DNA of 64,000 bases, from contig JBMNNE010000002.1 of assembly GCA_050953805.1 (NCBI GenBank), forward strand, positions 186,001 to 250,000, given 5' to 3'. This document shows, piece by piece, positions 15,421 to 24,109 of the stretch (positions are counted from its first letter, which is position 1; each line of letters starts with the position of its first letter). Below the pieces are notes generated by a model. That model made no database searches. It was not told the origin of the DNA and saw nothing but the letters and a program-made list of their open reading frames with translations. The position numbers were made by a program, and so were the translations under genes. This DNA is from DUQW01 sp050953805. GTDB lineage: Bacteria > Bacillota_I > Bacilli_A > Acholeplasmatales > Acholeplasmataceae.

Positions 15421-16407
15421 TTATAGTAAATCATTTTTTAATGAATTAAAATATTCTTTAATAACATTGATATATTCTTCTTTATTATTTGTTTTAGCTA
15501 ACTTTTGTTTGGCAATTGAATTATTAGGTAATCCCGAGAGATAACTTGATCCTAATCCCCGCATTTCTAAAACCGCTATTTTTTCACCTTTTAATTCAAT
15601 TAACGAATCTAAATGTAATATCATTACCTCTAATATTTCATTATAAGTTGGTCGTGGTAATTCTTTTCCTGTTTCTAAAAAATAATTAATTTCCCTAAAT
15701 ATCCACGGATTTCCAACGGCAGCTCTTCCAATCATTACAGCATCGCATCCAGTCTCTTCTAACATCTGTTTAGCTGATTTACCGTTAGTAACATCGCCAT
15801 TGCCAATTACTGGAATGTTAACTGCTTCCTTTACCTCTTTAATAATCTTCCAATCGGCCTTGCCAGAATATCCTTGGCTACGTGTACGAGCATGGATTGT
15901 TATCGCATCAGCCCCAGCCTTTTCAATTATTTTTGCCACTTCAATAGCATTAATTGAATGATAATCCCATCCACTTCTAATTTTAACGGTTACTGGCTTT
16001 CTAACGGCGTTTTTCACCGTTTTAACTATTTCATATATTTTTATTGGGTCTTTCAGCAAAGCGGCTCCAGCTTGCGATTTTACGGCAACTTTTGGGACGG
16101 GACATCCCATGTTAATATCAATAATATCACAGTCAGTATATTCATCTAAATACTTAGCGGCTTTAACTAAATATTCTAAATTACTACCAAAGATTTGTTG
16201 GCTAATTGGAGATTCGTCAGGATCGATTGTCAATAGATTAATCGTCTTTCTATTTTCATAATGTAACGCATAATCTGATACCATTTCACCAACAACTAAA
16301 CCAGCCCCCATTTCCTTGCAAATCTTTCTAAAAGCGATATTAGAAACACCTGCCATAGGTGCTAAAATTAGTTTATTTTCAATTGTAACATTACCAATTT
16401 TAAACAT
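15421..16407 (-). CDS. dusB: tRNA-dihydrouridine synthase
   Basis: FMN-dependent reduction of uridine to dihydrouridine in tRNA. The 328 residues begin with LILAPMAGVSNIAFRKI, then INMGCPVPKVAVKSQAGAAL with the catalytic Cys near residue 102, RSGWD, ITIHARTRSQGYSGKADW, GNGDVTNGKSA and MIGRAAVGNPWIF. This set fits the Dus family, DusB branch in Firmicutes. AAGGAA precedes the ATG, and the gene overlaps maf by 8 nt. Confidence 0.95.
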   Translation of the reverse strand: MFKIGNVTIENKLILAPMAGVSNIAFRKICKEMGAGLVVGEMVSDYALHYENRKTINLLTIDPDESPISQQIFGSNLEYLVKAAKYLDEYTDCDIIDINMGCPVPKVAVKSQAGAALLKDPIKIYEIVKTVKNAVRKPVTVKIRSGWDYHSINAIEVAKIIEKAGADAITIHARTRSQGYSGKADWKIIKEVKEAVNIPVIGNGDVTNGKSAKQMLEETGCDAVMIGRAAVGNPWIFREINYFLETGKELPRPTYNEILEVMILHLDSLIELKGEKIAVLEMRGLGSSYLSGLPNNSIAKQKLAKTNNKEEYINVIKEYFNSLKNDLL

Positions 16408-16966
16408 TTATTTCCTTTCGAAATTGTGCCACTTCTTTTAAAAACCTTTGAATTGGAAACCCCATAATATTTTCAATTTCACCAGTAAAACTCGTTACAA
16501 AATCATTAGCTTTTCCTTGAATTGCATAGGCTCCGGCTTTATCGTAAGGTTCGCCAGTATTAATATAATCAATAATTTCTTGATCGTTTAACTCTCTAAA
16601 AATTACTTCACTAATTTCATGGAATTTTAAAACTTTTCCATTATAAATTATTGCTACACCAGTTACTACTTCTTGATAGTGATTTGATAGTTTTTTTAAT
16701 ATATTAAAGGCATCATCAAAATCCTTAGGTTTTCCAATAACTTCTCCTTCCACAACAACGATTGTGTCGGCTCCGATAACGATTCTATTTGGATATCTTT
16801 CTGCAACCTCACTAGCTTTTCCAAAAGCTAATTCTTCCGCTAATAAATAAGGATTTTTAATTCCTAAGTCTCGTTCTATATAATTAGATGTTACAATTTC
16901 AAATTCAACATTAGCCTTTTCTAAAATATCTTTTCTTCTTGGTGAAGCACTAGCAAGTACATACAT
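16400..16966 (-). CDS. maf: Maf family nucleoside triphosphate pyrophosphatase
   Basis: House-cleaning pyrophosphatase that removes modified or canonical NTPs. It begins MYVLASASPRRKDILEKA, and VIGADTIVVVEGEVIGKP and YDKAGAYAIQGKAN are the other family motifs. The frame is open to a TTG ten codons earlier, but GGGGG lies about 9 nt before the ATG at 16966. That start gives 188 residues, the normal Maf length, with the motif at the very N-terminus. It overlaps dusB by 8 nt. Confidence 0.93.
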   Translation of the reverse strand: MYVLASASPRRKDILEKANVEFEIVTSNYIERDLGIKNPYLLAEELAFGKASEVAERYPNRIVIGADTIVVVEGEVIGKPKDFDDAFNILKKLSNHYQEVVTGVAIIYNGKVLKFHEISEVIFRELNDQEIIDYINTGEPYDKAGAYAIQGKANDFVTSFTGEIENIMGFPIQRFLKEVAQFRKEINV

Positions 16967-17062
16967 TTGGTTCGTCCCCCTTAAGTTAAACTCCAATTTA
17001 TATTATAACCTTTTTGCCTCTTAGATTCTATAAACTTAACATTATCTGTTGTTAGAAAAAGA

Positions 17063-17085
17063 TATTTTGCAATAATTGCAAAATA
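17063..17085. promoter_or_regulatory. Perfect 11-bp palindrome upstream of tilS
   Basis: TATTTTGCAAT and ATTGCAAAATA flank a single central base. It lies in the 200-bp gap between the divergent maf and tilS starts, 9 nt before a TTGACA (17095-17100). This is an operator-like dyad with no T tract, so not a terminator. The regulator is unknown. Confidence 0.5.
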
Positions 17086-17114
17086 ATTTAGTTTTTGACA
17101 ATACATCTTATATA

Positions 17115-17146
17115 CGAATATTTTAAATATAATATGTTATAATTAT
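17115..17146 (+). promoter_or_regulatory. Probable promoter of tilS-hpt-ftsH
   Basis: TATAAT near 17138-17143, preceded directly by TGT, makes an extended -10 about 25 nt before the tilS ATG. The consensus TTGACA at 17095-17100 is too far upstream for this -10, and the boxes closer to it are weaker. Confidence 0.45.
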
Positions 17147-17167
17147 TAGGAAAGACTAGGTGATTTA

Positions 17168-18466
17168 ATGCACAAATTTTCTCGACAATTTCATAAAGAA
17201 ATTGATATCGATTTAACTAAGCCATTGGTTTTGGCTGTTAGTGGCGGCGTTGATTCAATGGTAATGTTAGATTTTTTACGTCGTTCAAATCTAAAAGTTG
17301 TCGTGGTTCACTTTAATCATCAAAAGCGGATAAGTTCTGATGCTGAAGCGCAAATGGTCCATGATTATTGTGAAAAATACCACTTACCATATAATTATTT
17401 TAAGCTAACGGTTAATTCTTCTGATTTCCAAAATCGGGCCAGAATTTTAAGACATCTTCATCTTGAAGAAGTTGCTTCAAGACTTAATACTCCTTATATT
17501 TTAACTGCCCACCATTTAGATGATCTATTAGAAACAATTTTAATTAATTTGACAAGAGGAGCTAACATTTTAGGTTATGCTGGAATGAGACAAATAACTG
17601 AAATGGGAAAATACATTTACGTTAAACCTCTTCTATATCATGATAAAGAGTCATTAATCGATTATGCTTCAAGATATCAAGTGCCTTATATGGATGATGA
17701 AAGTAACTATACAACTGAATACTTGCGGAATCGATACCGCTTAACTTTAGTTCCAATTATGAAACAAGAAAATCCTAACTTGTTGGAAGTAATTATCCAA
17801 TACAACCAACAACTAATTGCCGCTTTTGATTCAATTAGAAATCAAACCCTTGAATATCTTGATGAAAATGATATTATTGATATTCCGCAATTTAAAGAGT
17901 TATCAAGGGCGGTTCAAGATGATGTCGTGGCTTATTTATTAGAAAGGAATGAAGTTAATCTTAATTATCGACTAGTTGAACAAATTAGAGATGTTTTACT
18001 TTCTGATAAACCAAATCAAACTATAGACTTATCTAATCAACTCCAATTAGTTAAATTTTATGATCAGGCTGAAATAAAACCAACTACTGAATTTTACTTT
18101 AAAAAAATACAAATTAAAGAAGTTGATCCTAAAAGTACAACTAATATAGATGAATTTTCATATTCAAATACCAAAATTAATACTAGTTGTTTACAAGTAA
18201 AAATTAATTACGATCAAATAGAGTTTCCGTTATGGGCTAGAAATCGATTAGATGGTGATATTTTAGAATATGATTATGGTAGAAAAAAACTTAAAAAATT
18301 CTTAATTGATGAAAAAATTCCAATGGAAGAAAGACAAAATTTATGGATTATTACCGATAATCAAGATCGAATTTTATGGATTCCTAAATATTATCTTAAT
18401 CAAAATATGGGGGATGCAAAATCATTATATATAACTTTTTACGGGGGAAAAGAAGATGGAAAATGA
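17168..18466 (+). CDS. tilS: tRNA(Ile)-lysidine synthase
   Basis: Converts C34 of the CAU-anticodon isoleucine tRNA to lysidine, so that it reads AUA. The 432 residues contain the PP-loop LAVSGGVDSMVMLDFL near residue 22, the HHLDDLLETILINLTRG motif near 118 and an RNRYRLTLVP element near 190. The rest is the C-terminal tRNA-recognition region with RNRLDGDIL and KKLKKFLIDEKIP. AGGTGA precedes the ATG by 4 nt. The tilS-hpt-ftsH order is the standard Firmicute arrangement. Confidence 0.96.
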   Translation: MHKFSRQFHKEIDIDLTKPLVLAVSGGVDSMVMLDFLRRSNLKVVVVHFNHQKRISSDAEAQMVHDYCEKYHLPYNYFKLTVNSSDFQNRARILRHLHLEEVASRLNTPYILTAHHLDDLLETILINLTRGANILGYAGMRQITEMGKYIYVKPLLYHDKESLIDYASRYQVPYMDDESNYTTEYLRNRYRLTLVPIMKQENPNLLEVIIQYNQQLIAAFDSIRNQTLEYLDENDIIDIPQFKELSRAVQDDVVAYLLERNEVNLNYRLVEQIRDVLLSDKPNQTIDLSNQLQLVKFYDQAEIKPTTEFYFKKIQIKEVDPKSTTNIDEFSYSNTKINTSCLQVKINYDQIEFPLWARNRLDGDILEYDYGRKKLKKFLIDEKIPMEERQNLWIITDNQDRILWIPKYYLNQNMGDAKSLYITFYGGKEDGK

Positions 18467-19001
18467 TATTTTAAAAATTTTAATTTCTGAAGAAGAAATT
18501 CAAAAGATTTGCGCTAGACTAGGCGCCGAAATCACTAAAGATTATCAGGGGAAAGATTTAGTGGTAGTTGGATTATTAAAAGGATGCAATCCATTTATGG
18601 CGGATTTAATCCGATATATTGATTTAATGTTAGATGTTGATTACCTAGCTGTCAGTAGTTATCAAGGAACTAAATCTTCAGGTGATATTAAAATTCGTCT
18701 CGATTTAAACGAATCAATTGTTGATCGACATGTTTTAATCGCTGAAGATATCGTTGATACTGGTACTACTTTAACAACTGTTAAAAATTTATTATTGCAT
18801 CGCGGAGCTAAAAGCGTCAAGATTGTGGCTTTACTTGATAAGCCAGAAGGAAGATTAATGGAATGTAATCCAGAATATATTGGAACCGTTGTTCCAAATG
18901 AGTTCGTTGTTGGTTACGGCTTAGATTACAACGAAAAATATCGCAATCTTCCATATATTGGTGTCTTAAAACCTGCTGCGTATGAGAAAAACGAGGTGTA
19001 A
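18456..19001 (+). CDS. hpt: Hypoxanthine phosphoribosyltransferase
   Basis: Purine salvage: hypoxanthine or guanine plus PRPP to IMP or GMP. The 181 residues show VVGLLKGCNPFMADLIR, the PRPP-binding loop VLIAEDIVDTGTTLTTVKNLL near residue 92, and VVGYGLDYNEKYRNLPYIGVL at the C-terminus. It overlaps tilS by 11 nt. Salvage of bases would complement the extracellular nucleases in this window, though the gene is universal in this synteny block. Confidence 0.96.
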   Translation: MENDILKILISEEEIQKICARLGAEITKDYQGKDLVVVGLLKGCNPFMADLIRYIDLMLDVDYLAVSSYQGTKSSGDIKIRLDLNESIVDRHVLIAEDIVDTGTTLTTVKNLLLHRGAKSVKIVALLDKPEGRLMECNPEYIGTVVPNEFVVGYGLDYNEKYRNLPYIGVLKPAAYEKNEV

Positions 19002-19004
19002 ATT

Positions 19005-21008
19005 ATGCAAAAACAAGATAAACCTGTAGCGCCACGAAGAAAACCTGATTTATTAGTGATCATTATTATGATTGGCTTATTTATCGGAATTTTTTTCTTT
19101 ATTCGTGACGCTTTAAAACCAAGAGTCGCTGAGTTAGAATATCATGAACTCGAAAATATGATAATTGAAGGAACTTATAATCTCGAAGATCCGAGTAAAG
19201 TTGCTGAAATTTATATTACTCCAATTAGCCAATATGCTTTAAATGGTTATAAAGTTTCTGGTCGCTTTTCGCGTGAGTTTCAATATGAAAATTTTCGTAA
19301 AGGATCTGGTTTCGTTATTGTTGGCGGAGTTTTAGAAAAAGACGTCAGTAAATTAATTGACCGCATTGGTACTCACAACAACGTTAATAATGCCGATAAT
19401 CAAATTGCATATGCTGGAATAATTCCATATACCGGAATTACTTTTTGGTCTGTTTTATTAAACTTACTACCTTGGGTCGCCTTCGGTCTATTAATCTTTT
19501 TAATGTATCGCAATGCTGCTAGTCAAAATAATCGGGCTTTTGATTTTGCCAAAAGCCGTGCTAGAATTGCGAAAAAGAGAACCGTTTCTTTCGATGATGT
19601 AGCTGGAGCCGATGAAGAAAAGGTTGAGTTAGCTGAAGTGGTTGATTTTTTAAAAAATCCAAAAAAATATCAAGAAATTGGTGCCCGAATTCCAAAAGGA
19701 GTCTTACTAGTTGGACCTCCAGGAACTGGTAAAACTTTAATTGCCAAGGCAGTTGCTGGTGAAGCTAGTGTTCCTTTCTTTACAATTAGTGGTTCTGATT
19801 TCGTTGAAATGTTTGTTGGGGTTGGAGCTTCTCGTGTTAGAGATTTATTTAAAGTTGCAACTGAAAATGCTCCTTGTATTATCTTTATTGATGAAATCGA
19901 TGCTGTTGGTCGTCAACGTGGTGCCGGTTTAGGTGGTGGACATGACGAAAGGGAACAAACCCTTAACCAATTACTAGTTGAAATGGATGGATTTAATCCT
20001 AATTTAGGAATTATCGTGATTGCCGCAACTAACCGCCCTGACGTTTTAGACCCCGCTTTACTTCGCCCTGGTCGATTTGATAGACAAATTACGATGCATC
20101 TTCCTGATGTCAAAGCGAGAGCTCAAATTTTGGCGGTTCATGCTCGAAATAAAAAACTTGATCCAAATGTTAACTTAAAAGCGGTTGCTCATCGCACCCC
20201 TGGATTTAGTGGTGCTGATTTAGAAAACTTACTCAATGAAGCTGCCCTACTTGCAGCAAGAAATAATCGAACCGTTATTTCATTAAAAGATATTGATGAA
20301 GGAATTGACAGAGTATTAATGGGGCCAGCTAAAACATCAAGAAAATATAATGAAAATGAAAGACGCATTGTCGCTTACCATGAAGCTGGACACGCAGTAA
20401 TAGGGTTATTAGTTGAACATGCTAACGTTGTCCAAAAAGTTACAATTATTCCTCGTGGTCGAGCTGGTGGTTATAACTTAATGGTTCCTAAAGAAGAAAC
20501 TTTCTTAAATACTAAAGACCAATTGCTAGCAACCATTACTAGTTTTCTTGGTGGTCGTGTTGCTGAAGAGGTAGTCTTTGAAACTGTAACTAATGGGGCT
20601 TATAACGACTTCCAACAAGCAACTAGAATCGCTAGAGCGATGGTTACTGAATATGGTATGAGTGATTTAGGTCCAATTCAATACGAACAACAATCTGGTA
20701 GTGTCTTCTTAGGAAGAGATTACTTAAAAGAGAAAAACTTCTCTGACAAAGTTGCTCATGAAATTGACCAAGAAGTTAGAAAAATTATTGAATTATGTCA
20801 CACTAAAGCTACTCAGGTTATTACTGAAAATCGTGATTTATTAGATAATATCGCTAAATACTTATTATTAGTTGAAACTCTTAATTACAATGATATTATG
20901 GAAATTAAAGAAACTGGTGGCTTGAAACACTATGATGATGAGCAAAAAACATTAGAACCTAGTGAAGAACCAACGACTCCAGAGACTCCTGAAATTAAAG
21001 AAAATTAA
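19005..21008 (+). CDS. ftsH: ATP-dependent zinc metalloprotease FtsH
   Basis: Membrane-bound AAA+ protease that degrades misfolded membrane proteins and regulators. The 667 residues have two transmembrane spans (about 16-37 and 145-167) around an extracytoplasmic domain. Walker A GPPGTGKTLIAKAVAGEA, Walker B CIIFIDEIDAVGRQRG and the second-region-of-homology motif LDPALLRPGRFDRQI are present, as is the zinc-protease site HEAGH near residue 461. The tail is Pro/Glu/Thr rich. GAGGTG lies 6 nt before the ATG. It follows hpt and overlaps rqcP by 1 nt. Confidence 0.98.
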   Translation: MQKQDKPVAPRRKPDLLVIIIMIGLFIGIFFFIRDALKPRVAELEYHELENMIIEGTYNLEDPSKVAEIYITPISQYALNGYKVSGRFSREFQYENFRKGSGFVIVGGVLEKDVSKLIDRIGTHNNVNNADNQIAYAGIIPYTGITFWSVLLNLLPWVAFGLLIFLMYRNAASQNNRAFDFAKSRARIAKKRTVSFDDVAGADEEKVELAEVVDFLKNPKKYQEIGARIPKGVLLVGPPGTGKTLIAKAVAGEASVPFFTISGSDFVEMFVGVGASRVRDLFKVATENAPCIIFIDEIDAVGRQRGAGLGGGHDEREQTLNQLLVEMDGFNPNLGIIVIAATNRPDVLDPALLRPGRFDRQITMHLPDVKARAQILAVHARNKKLDPNVNLKAVAHRTPGFSGADLENLLNEAALLAARNNRTVISLKDIDEGIDRVLMGPAKTSRKYNENERRIVAYHEAGHAVIGLLVEHANVVQKVTIIPRGRAGGYNLMVPKEETFLNTKDQLLATITSFLGGRVAEEVVFETVTNGAYNDFQQATRIARAMVTEYGMSDLGPIQYEQQSGSVFLGRDYLKEKNFSDKVAHEIDQEVRKIIELCHTKATQVITENRDLLDNIAKYLLLVETLNYNDIMEIKETGGLKHYDDEQKTLEPSEEPTTPETPEIKEN

Positions 21009-21247
21009 TGAGATTAGATAAGTTTTTAAAAATATCACGCTTAATTAAACGTCGAACTGTTGCGAAAGAGGCAGCAGACAATAATTTAATTTTAATTAAT
21101 GGGAAGGTGGCCAAGCCATCTTCTTCTGTTGAAACTGGAAATATTTTACAAGTATCTCTCGGTTCTAAAATAAGAGAAGTCAAAATTACTTCGCTTAATC
21201 AAAATGAAGAAATGTTTATTCTTTTAAAAGAAGAAAAAAGATTTTAA
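21008..21247 (+). CDS. rqcP: S4-domain RNA-binding protein, RqcP/YabO-like
   Basis: 79 residues that are essentially one S4 domain: MRLDKFLKISRLIKRRTVAK, then NNLILINGKVAKPSSSVETGN. RqcP (YabO, Hsp15 family) binds 50S-peptidyl-tRNA complexes and helps RqcH add alanine tails during ribosome quality control. It begins in the ftsH stop codon (TAATG), so it is coupled to it. HflX elsewhere in the window also acts on stalled ribosomes. Confidence 0.88.
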   Translation: MRLDKFLKISRLIKRRTVAKEAADNNLILINGKVAKPSSSVETGNILQVSLGSKIREVKITSLNQNEEMFILLKEEKRF

Positions 21248-21257
21248 AAAAATTAAT

Positions 21258-21337
21258 AGAAAAAAATAATAACACTACTTTCGTTTATTATTATCCTTGG
21301 ATTAACTGGATGTCACAAAATTGATACAAAAAACTAG
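21258..21337 (+). pseudogene. Decayed lipoprotein gene (signal peptide remnant)
   Basis: Between rqcP and lysS one frame reads KKIITLLSFIIILGLTGC followed by HKIDTKN and a stop. This is a textbook lipoprotein signal with lipobox LTGC, but ATAG stands where the ATG should be and the frame stops 7 codons after the Cys. After this a different frame stays open for about 24 codons (to 21407). The pattern suggests a start-codon-destroying insertion plus later frameshifts or deletion. What the parent protein did cannot be told. Confidence 0.55.
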
Positions 21338-21458
21338 AAATTATTATTAGCGTTTGTAATAATAAGTTTGTTGCTGAAATTGAGTTAAAAGTGGAAATTA
21401 CTAGATAAATCAAGGTTAATTCTAAATTGATTTATATTTTAAGAAAAGAGGTTTTAAT

Positions 21459-22946
21459 ATGGCAACTTTAACCGATCAAGAAATCGTAAGACGTAATAAA
21501 GTTAAAGAACTAGAAAAATTGGGAGTTCTTCCTTTTGGTCATCGCTATGATGTTACTACTCACTCTGATGAAATCTTTAGAGCTTTTGGTGATAAAACTA
21601 AAGAAGAATTAATTGATTTAAATATTAATATTCGAATAGCCGGAAGAATTGTTTTAAAAAGAGGTCAGGGTCGTGCTGGTTTTATGCACCTTCAAGATCG
21701 CACCGGAAGAATTCAAATTTATGTGAGGACTGATTCTATTACTGAATTAGAAGCGGCTGTTTGGAAACAATCAGATTTAGGAGATATTATTGGAGTCGAA
21801 GGCTTTTTATTTAGAACTAATACTGGTGAATTAACCGTTCATGTGACTCAATATACTCATCTAACTAAAGCTTTAAAGCCACTTCCTGAAAAATATCACG
21901 GTCTTCAAGATATTGAAGAAACAAGAAGAAAAAGATACCTTGATTTAATTACTAATGAAGAAGCACGAAGAGTTGCATATTTAAGACCGAAAATTATTCG
22001 GGCCTTTCAACACTTCTTCGATTCTAGAGGTTTCGTTGAAGTTGAAACCCCAGTCTTACAATCAATTTTAGGTGGAGCGGCAGCTAGACCGTTTGTCACT
22101 CATCATAATGCTTTAGATATGGAATTCTATTTAAGAATTGCTACTGAAATTCCACTTAAAAAATTAATTGTTGGTGGAATGGAAGCTGTTTATGAAATTG
22201 GCAGACTTTTTAGAAATGAAGGAATGGATTCAACTCATAATCCGGAATTTACTACTGTTGAAGCTTATCTAGCTTATGCTGATATGGAAGTCATGATGGA
22301 TTTAATTGAAGATTGCTTACAATCAGTCGCACAAGAAGCATTAGGTTCGACTACTTTTACTTTTGATGAACACGAAATTAGTTTTGAAAAACCGTTTAAA
22401 CGAATTAGTATGGTTGAAGCAATTAAAGAAAAATCAGGATATGATTTCTCACAAGAAATGTCACTCGAAGAAGCAACTAAATTAGCGAAAAAACACGGTA
22501 TTACTGTTGAAAAACATTTTACAGTTGGTCATATTATCGCGGAATTCTTTGATTTATTTGTTGAACCAACGATTGTTCAGCCAACTTTCGTTTATGGATA
22601 TCCAATTGAAATTAGTCCACTTGCTAAAAAATATGTTAATAATCCTAATTTTACTGAAAGATTTGAATTATTTATTTTAGGAGCGGAATTCGCTAATGCT
22701 TATAGCGAATTAAATGATCCGATTGATCAAAAAGAGCGTTTCGAAGCTCAATTACTAGAAAGAGAAAAAGGTAATGATGAAGCTAATGAAATGGATGATG
22801 ATTTCATTGAAGCTTTAGAGTACGGCTTACCACCTACTGGTGGCTTAGGAATTGGAATTGACCGCTTAGTTATGCTACTAACTAATACTAAGAGCATTCG
22901 TGATGTTATTCTCTTTCCACACTTAAGACAAAAACCTAAAAAATGA
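21459..22946 (+). CDS. lysS: Lysyl-tRNA synthetase, class II
   Basis: Charges tRNA(Lys). The 495 residues have an N-terminal OB-fold anticodon-binding domain (IRIAGRIVLKRGQGRAGFMH, about 50-150), then the class II core. Motif 1 is FVEVETPVLQ, motif 2 is YEIGRLFRNEGMDSTHNPEFT and motif 3 is GLGIGIDRLVMLLT. AGAGG precedes the ATG. No T-box or other leader is seen in the 210 bp upstream, which instead holds the lipoprotein remnant. Confidence 0.97.
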   Translation: MATLTDQEIVRRNKVKELEKLGVLPFGHRYDVTTHSDEIFRAFGDKTKEELIDLNINIRIAGRIVLKRGQGRAGFMHLQDRTGRIQIYVRTDSITELEAAVWKQSDLGDIIGVEGFLFRTNTGELTVHVTQYTHLTKALKPLPEKYHGLQDIEETRRKRYLDLITNEEARRVAYLRPKIIRAFQHFFDSRGFVEVETPVLQSILGGAAARPFVTHHNALDMEFYLRIATEIPLKKLIVGGMEAVYEIGRLFRNEGMDSTHNPEFTTVEAYLAYADMEVMMDLIEDCLQSVAQEALGSTTFTFDEHEISFEKPFKRISMVEAIKEKSGYDFSQEMSLEEATKLAKKHGITVEKHFTVGHIIAEFFDLFVEPTIVQPTFVYGYPIEISPLAKKYVNNPNFTERFELFILGAEFANAYSELNDPIDQKERFEAQLLEREKGNDEANEMDDDFIEALEYGLPPTGGLGIGIDRLVMLLTNTKSIRDVILFPHLRQKPKK

Positions 22947-23023
22947 TATCTAATTTCAAATCTCATTTAACAGATTTCATGATACAATGATAACGATAAA
23001 ACAAAAGGAGGAAATTTGATATT

Positions 23024-23497
23024 ATGAAACTTTTTAAAAAGTATGGAGGCTTTTTAGCCTTATTGTTTGGAGTCGCAGCAATTGCAATGTTACTAATTTC
23101 ACCAGCTGCCAAATCAGGAGATAAAGCGGTTGAATTAACCGGTTTCCAATTAATCTTTGGTGTTGAAGAGTCATTACTTGGAGTTAAAACACAAATACTA
23201 TTTAACTTCTTGGGGTTTTTAGCCTTATTGTTACTAGTTGCTGGTACCGTAATGCCAGTAGTTCCACTAAAAGGTAATCTTAGATATTTATTAGGAACGG
23301 TATTAGTATTAGTTGCAGCAATTTTATTATTTTCTTTCCCAGCAACAATTCAAGGTAAAATTGGTATTTTCAGTGCTAGCACCGATCCAATTAAATTAGA
23401 TTACAGTCCTGGAACTGGAATTATTCTATCTGGTGTCTGTGCTATATTATCGTTTTTAGTTAATGGTGTACTTGGTGTTTTAAATCTTAAAAAATAA
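23024..23497 (+). CDS. Four-span membrane protein of unknown function
   Basis: 157 residues with four hydrophobic spans (about 9-26, 58-80, 88-108 and 130-152) and short loops. No family is recognised. It has AGGAGG 12 nt before the ATG, and a TGATACAAT extended -10 lies in the 77-nt gap after lysS, so it may have its own promoter. A strong terminator follows. Small size and a lack of charged spans give no hint of transport function. Confidence 0.7.
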   Translation: MKLFKKYGGFLALLFGVAAIAMLLISPAAKSGDKAVELTGFQLIFGVEESLLGVKTQILFNFLGFLALLLLVAGTVMPVVPLKGNLRYLLGTVLVLVAAILLFSFPATIQGKIGIFSASTDPIKLDYSPGTGIILSGVCAILSFLVNGVLGVLNLKK

Positions 23498-23510
23498 AAT
23501 ATAAAGTAAA

Positions 23511-23532
23511 AAAATCCGCTGCGGCGGATTTT
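23511..23532. terminator. Bidirectional terminator
   Basis: AAAATCCGC and GCGGATTTT with a TGCG loop and T runs on both strands. It ends the plus-strand lysS-side transcript and the minus-strand fba transcript, which converge here. Confidence 0.88.
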
Positions 23533-23551
23533 TCTTTGGGAATAAATATTT

Positions 23552-24109
23552 TTAATCTATTTCAAGACTAATTGCGATACTAGCAAAGATTGATTCAATT
23601 GATTCAAACTCATGATCTCCTTTAACGAAAATATCATTCGTTCTTTCATCAACTTTTTTAAATAACTCGTCAGGAGCATTTTCGCATCTTTCTAGATAAT
23701 ATTCAATTTCTTTTTCTAAATCAATGATTTCATCAATATCATCAGAACTAGCTTGATCGTTTTCTAAAAGAGCTTGTTCAAATTCTAAAACATGAAATAA
23801 TAAATTAATGGTTTTAGCGATCGCTTCTAATTTTTGGTAATCGCCCTTGCAAAAATTATCAAAAATATATTTGATTTCATTATATTTAAACACGAGATAT
23901 TGAAATCCAAACTGGAAGATTCCATCTTCTTCTTCGCCATAATCTTCGTTATCAATTAAATCATTATAAAGATATTCAACTACTGGTAAAACGTGTTCAA
24001 AAGTGTTTTTAATTGAAGTTTTAGAATTTTCTACAAAAGTAATTAATTCATCGTTTTCAAGACGCCAGTTGGCGTATTCGGTGTATATTAATTCGTCTTC
24101 AATTTTCAT
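23552..24109 (-). CDS. Acidic hypothetical protein downstream of fba
   Basis: 185 residues, strongly acidic and probably all-helical (YLYNDLIDNEDYGEEEDGIF, IDEIIDLEKEIEYYLERCEN). It has no signal peptide, membrane span or recognisable motif. The ATG overlaps the fba stop (TAATG), so it is coupled to fructose-bisphosphate aldolase and should be expressed with it. No function can be assigned. Confidence 0.7.
   Translation of the reverse strand: MKIEDELIYTEYANWRLENDELITFVENSKTSIKNTFEHVLPVVEYLYNDLIDNEDYGEEEDGIFQFGFQYLVFKYNEIKYIFDNFCKGDYQKLEAIAKTINLLFHVLEFEQALLENDQASSDDIDEIIDLEKEIEYYLERCENAPDELFKKVDERTNDIFVKGDHEFESIESIFASIAISLEID

Noticed and set aside
21408..21458. T-box leader for lysS
   Set aside because: No T-box sequence or terminator hairpin is found upstream of lysS; the space is taken by the lipoprotein remnant.
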